This document shows, piece by piece, positions 60,015 through 64,000 of a stretch of DNA of 64,000 nt. This stretch comes from Kordiimonas gwangyangensis DSM 19435 = JCM 12864 (GTDB lineage Bacteria; Pseudomonadota; Alphaproteobacteria; Sphingomonadales; Kordiimonadaceae), in assembly GCF_000375545.1 (NCBI RefSeq), contig NZ_AQXF01000003.1, positions 266,595 to 330,594 on the forward strand, written 5' to 3'. The translations under genes were made by a program, and so were the position numbers. How positions within the stretch are numbered: the stretch's first letter is position 1; every line of letters begins with the position of its first letter. The notes beneath the pieces were generated by a model. The model searched no databases. It saw only the letters and a program-made list of their open reading frames with translations, and was not told where the DNA came from.

Positions 60015-61829
60015 ATGGCGCCACCAATCCTCAGCCTCAAGGAAATCAACCTCCACTGGGGGGCAAACCCGGTTCTCGATGCGCTCGAAATGCACATCGG
60101 CGTTACGGACAGGCTTTGCCTGATCGGTCGCAACGGTACGGGTAAATCCACGCTGCTCAAGGTGATTGCGGGTATCATTGAGCCCGATGGTGGCGAGCGC
60201 TGGGTCCAGCCTGGCAGCCGCATCGCTTATTTGCCGCAGGAACCGGACGCGAGCGCGTATGCGACCCTTAAGGATTACATCATGGGTGGCCTGCCGGAGG
60301 ACGAGCAGGACCAGGACTACCGCGCTGATGTGCTGATTGAAGACCTTGATATCAAAGGTGACGCGGCACCGTCGACCGCATCAGGCGGGGAGCTGCGGCG
60401 CGCCGCACTCGCGCGCACCCTGATTGGCGAGCCGGAACTGCTGCTTCTCGACGAGCCGACCAACCACCTTGATATCAACACCATTCAGTGGCTTGAGGCG
60501 TTCCTCAAGAACTGGCGCGGTGCCATGGTGCTGATCAGTCACGACCGCGCTTTCCTGCAGAACCTCACCACCGCCTGCCTGTGGCTTGACCGTGGCCGTA
60601 TCCGCCGCCTCGATGAAGGCTTCACCAAGTTCGAGGAATGGCAGGAAAAGGTTTACGGTGAGGAAGCAGAAGCGCTCAAGAAGCTCGACAAGGTTATCAA
60701 GGAAGAAACCCGCTGGTCGGTTGAAGGGATCAGCGCCCGTAGGACCCGGAACCAGGGCCGCCTCCGCCGCCTTTATGACATGCGCAAGGAGCGCCGGAAC
60801 GTGGTGCAGGCCACGGGGCAGGTGAATATCTCGCTCGCGGGCGCCGACCGTTCGGGCACGCGGGTGATTGAAGCCAAGGATATCTCCAAGGCCTATGATG
60901 GCCGCACGCTCTTCAAGGATTTTTCCGTCCGCATCAACCGGGGTGACCGTATCGGCATCATCGGGCCGAATGGCGCGGGCAAGTCGACGCTCCTCAAGGT
61001 TCTCGTCGGCGAGCTTGAGCCAGACGAAGGCAGCATCAAGCTTGGCACCAACCTTGAGACCATCCTCATCGACCAGAAACGCGCTGACCTCAAGGACGAC
61101 ATGACCGTTGTTGACGTGCTCACCGGCGGGCGCGGGGACTGGGTCTTTGTGGGCGGCGAGAGCAAACATGTGATGAGCTATCTGAAGGATTTCCTGTTTG
61201 ATCCGTCTGTCGCCAACACACCGGTGCATGCGCTTTCGGGCGGGGAACGTAACCGGCTGCTGATCGCGGCCAATTTCGCCAAGCCGTCGAACCTGATGAT
61301 CCTCGACGAGCCGACCAACGACCTGGATATGGATACGCTCGACCTTCTGCAGGAAGTGCTGGCGGATTATAAGGGTACCATCCTGCTCGTGAGCCACGAC
61401 CGGGACTTCCTTGACCGCGTGGTCACCAGTTCGATTGTCATGGAAGGTGACGGCACGGTGACCGAATATCCGGGTGGCTATTCCGATTACAAGGCGCTGA
61501 AGGCGCTGACGGAAAAAGCGGCGGAACCCGCGCGCACCGAGAAGCCGAAGGCGAATGTCACCAACATCGCAGACGCGCCGAAGAAAAAAGCCAGCAAGCT
61601 TTCCTACAAAGACCAGCGCGAGCTTGACCAGCTTCCGGCCGAAGTTGAAATGCTGTCGATGAAAATATCGAACATGGAAGCCGAACTGTCGGACCCGGAT
61701 CTTTATGCCAAGAACTTCAAACGGTTCGAGAGCCTCTCGAAAGAGCTTGAGGCCATGCGCGATACGCTTGATGAGAAGGAAATGCGCTGGCTGGAGCTTG
61801 AGGAACTGCGGGAAAGCCTGGACCGGTGA
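60015..61829 (+). CDS. uup: ABC-F family ATPase (Uup-like)
   Basis: 604 aa with two ABC domains and no TM. Walker A GRNGTGKSTLLKVIAG and GPNGAGKSTLLKVLVG; signatures SGGELRRAALAR and LSGGERNRLLIAANFA; Walker B LLLLDEPTNHLDINTIQWLE and LMILDEPTNDLDMDTLDLLQ. C-terminal coiled coil (KLSYKDQRELDQLPAEVEML onward) as in Uup, a ribosome or replication-linked ABC-F. Overlaps the DUF817 gene by 4 nt. Confidence 0.93.
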   Translation: MAPPILSLKEINLHWGANPVLDALEMHIGVTDRLCLIGRNGTGKSTLLKVIAGIIEPDGGERWVQPGSRIAYLPQEPDASAYATLKDYIMGGLPEDEQDQDYRADVLIEDLDIKGDAAPSTASGGELRRAALARTLIGEPELLLLDEPTNHLDINTIQWLEAFLKNWRGAMVLISHDRAFLQNLTTACLWLDRGRIRRLDEGFTKFEEWQEKVYGEEAEALKKLDKVIKEETRWSVEGISARRTRNQGRLRRLYDMRKERRNVVQATGQVNISLAGADRSGTRVIEAKDISKAYDGRTLFKDFSVRINRGDRIGIIGPNGAGKSTLLKVLVGELEPDEGSIKLGTNLETILIDQKRADLKDDMTVVDVLTGGRGDWVFVGGESKHVMSYLKDFLFDPSVANTPVHALSGGERNRLLIAANFAKPSNLMILDEPTNDLDMDTLDLLQEVLADYKGTILLVSHDRDFLDRVVTSSIVMEGDGTVTEYPGGYSDYKALKALTEKAAEPARTEKPKANVTNIADAPKKKASKLSYKDQRELDQLPAEVEMLSMKISNMEAELSDPDLYAKNFKRFESLSKELEAMRDTLDEKEMRWLELEELRESLDR

Positions 61830-62605
61830 GGGCGCACCTGTCGGACCTTTGGTGGTTTGGCATCAAGCAGGCCTGGGCCTGCCTCTTTGGCGCGGTGCTG
61901 CTCGCGCTAATCCTGTGCAGCTATTTCTTCTGGCCAGCGGACGCCCTGATCGCCCGCTATGATTTCCTGTTCCTGAGCGCGCTTCTTGTGCAAGTCATCA
62001 TGCTCGCCTTCCGGCTTGAGACATGGGACGAGGCCAAGGTTATCTTCATCTTCCATGTGGTCGGTACGGTAATGGAGATATTCAAAACCCATATGGGCTC
62101 GTGGGTGTATCCAGAAGAAAACTTCTTTCGCATTGGCGGCGTACCGCTGTTCTCTGGCTTTATGTATGCTTCAGTCGGTAGTTATTTTGCCCGCGTGTGG
62201 CGGCTGTTTGACTTCCGTTTCAGCAACTACCCACCTGCATGGAGCCCTTTTGGGCTCGCCGCTGCCATCTATGTGAATTTTTTCACCCATCACTATTTTT
62301 GGGACGTACGCGGGCTATTGTTTGCGGCGACAGTGCTTATGTATGCCCGTTGCCGCATCTATTTCACGCCGAACGGCAGGCGGCACAGCATGCCCATTCT
62401 GCTCGCGCTTTTTCTCGGTGCCGGGTTTATCTGGCTCGCGGAAAATATCGCCACATTCGGCAAGATTTGGCTGTACCCCAACCAGCATGAGGGCTGGCAG
62501 CTCGTCTCGTTCTCCAAGCTTGGCTCATGGTTCCTCTTGATGATCATCAGCGGCGCACTGGTGAGCATCATTCAAAAGCCGCAGGCTGAACCTAAAGGTC
62601 CTTGA
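61826..62605 (+). CDS. DUF817 membrane protein
   Basis: 259 aa from GTG 61826, overlapping uup by 4 nt. Seven to eight TM segments; the conserved FKTHMGSWVYPEENFFRIGGVPLFSGFMYASVGSY and NFFTHHYFWDVR are the DUF817 signatures, with His residues that look like metal or quinone sites. Function unknown. Its 3' end overlaps the convergent DUF4112 gene by 14 nt. Confidence 0.9.
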   Translation: MRAHLSDLWWFGIKQAWACLFGAVLLALILCSYFFWPADALIARYDFLFLSALLVQVIMLAFRLETWDEAKVIFIFHVVGTVMEIFKTHMGSWVYPEENFFRIGGVPLFSGFMYASVGSYFARVWRLFDFRFSNYPPAWSPFGLAAAIYVNFFTHHYFWDVRGLLFAATVLMYARCRIYFTPNGRRHSMPILLALFLGAGFIWLAENIATFGKIWLYPNQHEGWQLVSFSKLGSWFLLMIISGALVSIIQKPQAEPKGP

Positions 62606-62972
62606 ACGCCACGCCAAGCTCATCCTCAAGCAGATGGATGTTCCGGATGTTGGCCTTGTAGCCAATGTCGAAAAGGTCGCCGATCAATGGGATTGAGCCT
62701 ATGGCCCAGTCGAGGACAAGGTTCACGAGCATACGGGCAATTGTGCCCTTGCTTGCGCCCATGCGCCAGCCTTCAAGAATGATATAGGCGGCCATCAATG
62801 CTGTCACCGTGTCACCAGCGCCGGGTATCAGGCCGAGGATGCTATCGAGGCCGAAGCGGATGCTGGTGCCTGGCAACTTGAATTGACTGTCGAGCAGCCG
62901 GGCAAGGCGATAAATGCGCTTCGCCCGTGTGCGGTTGGTTTCATTCATGCTGTTGTGGCCGGCTTCTGCCAT
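62592..62972 (-). CDS. DUF4112 protein
   Basis: 126 aa from ATG 62972, preceded by GGGGG; adjacent ATG/GTG at 62975/62978 are alternatives. Signature LARLLDSQFKLPGTSIRFGLDSILGLIPGAGDTVTALM and IPLIGDLFDIGYKANIRNI match the DUF4112 family, an integral membrane protein of unknown role. Starts 9 nt after the carrier gene's stop. Confidence 0.9.
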   Translation of the reverse strand: MAEAGHNSMNETNRTRAKRIYRLARLLDSQFKLPGTSIRFGLDSILGLIPGAGDTVTALMAAYIILEGWRMGASKGTIARMLVNLVLDWAIGSIPLIGDLFDIGYKANIRNIHLLEDELGVAFKDL

Positions 62973-62981
62973 CATCACCCC

Positions 62982-64000
62982 CTAGTTCGCGAACCCGATG
63001 TATTCCCCGAAGTGGACGGAGAAGACGAGGGCGACCGCCGCGAAAGCAAACAGCTTGAGGAGAAGCGGTGTCACGAACTTCACCCATTGCACATAGGGGA
63101 TTTTCCCAAGCGCGAGGGTCCCGATCACGAGCGCGCTGGTGGGCACAACCATATTGGTGAAACCGTCACCAAACTGGTAGGCCAGCACGGCTGTTTGTTG
63201 CGATACGCCCGTAAGATCCGCAAGCGGGGACATAATCGGCATGGTCACAAAAGCCTGTCCGCTGCCGGAGGGGATGAAGAAGTTGGTGATGGTTTGCACG
63301 CCAAGCATGCCAAGCGCCGCCATATCGGGGCCGAGGCCATCCAGCAGCGAAGCGATGGCGTTGATGATGGTGTCGATAATCATGCCGTCGGTCAGCACAA
63401 CTTCAATCGCGCGGGCGAAACCGATAAGAAGGGCCGCTGCCGTCATCTCCGCCGCGCCGCCAACAAACACTTTGCCTGCGTCGTTCGGGTCCATGCGGGC
63501 AATGAGCGCGGTCAGCGCACCGATGGCGAGGAAGATGGTATTCAGCTCCAGAATATACCAACCCCAGTTCTGCGCGCCGTATACGAAGAAGACGATACCG
63601 CCCACAAACACCGAGAGGATCAGCTTGCGTGGCCACGTGAAGGCGACATCCTCTGGAATGTCAAAACCCTTGGAATAGTCCACGTGGGCGACAAGGCTTT
63701 TGCTGGGATCAGCCTGAATTTTGCGCGCATAGGCATAGATATGCTGAAAAGCGATCAACAGGCAGATAAGGAACAATACCACACGGAACCACAGGCCGGA
63801 GGTGGGCGGCAGGCCCGCGATATCCTGCGCGATGAGCACACCAAAAGGGTTGGTGCCGGCAGTTGCCCAGCCAACGCCGTAACTGGCCCACAGGATGCCC
63901 ATGGCGACAATGCTGTCGAGCTTCATGGCGAGGCACATGGTCACGAGGATGGGGATGAGCGGCATATATTCTTCGCCCATGCCGATGGTGAAGGCGCCCG
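62982..64000 (-). CDS. YfcC/DcuC-like carrier (5' part outside window)
   Basis: The visible 339 residues are the C-terminal part of a 450-500-aa carrier; the frame stays open at base 64000, so the ATG at 63980 is internal. Many TM helices; the re-entrant motif TITNFFIPSGSGQAFVTMPI and AYQFGDGFTNMVVPTSALV is characteristic of the YfcC / short-chain fatty acid or C4-dicarboxylate carrier (DcuC-like, AbgT/ArcD-related) families. Substrate unknown, possibly a carboxylate or arginine-type metabolite. Confidence 0.85.
   Translation of the reverse strand, partial: GAFTIGMGEEYMPLIPILVTMCLAMKLDSIVAMGILWASYGVGWATAGTNPFGVLIAQDIAGLPPTSGLWFRVVLFLICLLIAFQHIYAYARKIQADPSKSLVAHVDYSKGFDIPEDVAFTWPRKLILSVFVGGIVFFVYGAQNWGWYILELNTIFLAIGALTALIARMDPNDAGKVFVGGAAEMTAAALLIGFARAIEVVLTDGMIIDTIINAIASLLDGLGPDMAALGMLGVQTITNFFIPSGSGQAFVTMPIMSPLADLTGVSQQTAVLAYQFGDGFTNMVVPTSALVIGTLALGKIPYVQWVKFVTPLLLKLFAFAAVALVFSVHFGEYIGFAN

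Noticed and set aside
60381-61397. 338-codon antisense frame inside the ABC-F gene
   Set aside because: Shadow of a strongly conserved ATPase coding region.
1-64000. tRNA, rRNA, insertion sequences, integrases or prophage genes
   Set aside because: None recognised on reading both strands; no terminal inverted repeats or transposase-like proteins were found.

Overview
This window reads as a chromosomal segment of a free-living, probably marine or aquatic alphaproteobacterium. Pointers are the moderately high GC content (estimated by eye), homospermidine synthase, a short-Q-loop (CioAB-type) cytochrome bd oxidase, a MalT-like LuxR regulator paired with a TonB receptor, and an isoquinoline-oxidoreductase-type molybdoenzyme. 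The order or genus cannot be fixed from sequence alone. No rRNA, tRNA, CRISPR array, insertion sequence, integrase or phage gene was seen. Genes are densely packed, with many 1-4 nt overlaps.

Layout. (1) 1-5257: divergent catabolic cluster around a LysR regulator. Leftward are a BKACE-type beta-keto acid cleavage enzyme, a GNAT acetyltransferase and a beta-propeller protein cut by the window edge. Rightward are the LysR gene, a class III aminotransferase and an HDAC-fold acetylpolyamine-type deacetylase. (2) 5320-6606: membrane-anchored class C beta-lactamase-fold serine hydrolase. (3) 6763-15802: a hydantoin/thiohydantoin-type utilisation cluster (hydantoinase/oxoprolinase-family ATPase, DUF917 protein, TonB receptor, NCS1 permease) with its own 893-aa MalT-like regulator. 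The same 7-2-7 inverted repeat lies upstream of the first structural gene and upstream of the regulator, so it probably defines a local regulon. (4) 15841-18111: methyltransferase and homospermidine synthase. (5) 18220-21923: cioAB, a 44-aa DUF2474 accessory subunit, and a convergent AraC regulator. (6) 22344-26075: a 1243-aa beta-helix protein with four long tandem repeats and five IEPW motifs, behind an AT-rich leader. (7) 26135-28155: propeller protein and Gfo/Idh/MocA oxidoreductase. (8) 28416-33666: complete urease operon (small His-containing membrane protein, ureD-A-B-C-E-F-G). (9) 33674-37456: HAD, ArsR, membrane protein, AHSA1, GFA and an alpha/beta hydrolase. (10) 37463-44587: divergent carbamoyl-compound cluster (MarR, M20 carbamoylase-type hydrolase; signal/TM protein, SSS symporter, 39-aa TM peptide, atypical transcarbamylase, AsnB-like amidotransferase). 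(11) 44642-64000: mostly housekeeping or single genes, including a sorbosone-dehydrogenase-like cytochrome c fusion, MsrC, glyoxalase, an orphan histidine kinase, GT61, a PLP gamma-synthase/lyase, MFS, YaaA, a two-subunit molybdenum oxidoreductase, an outer-membrane barrel, paired bPH2 proteins, an ABC-F ATPase, DUF817, DUF4112 and a YfcC-like carrier cut by the right edge.

A recurring theme is scavenging of organic nitrogen: hydantoins, carbamoylated amino acids, urea and (acetyl)polyamines. The candidates for undescribed biology are the carbamoyl cluster at 37.5-44.6 kb, whose transcarbamylase lacks the aspartate-binding loop residues of ATCase; the hydantoin regulon with its 7-2-7 operators; and the IEPW-tailed beta-helix protein.
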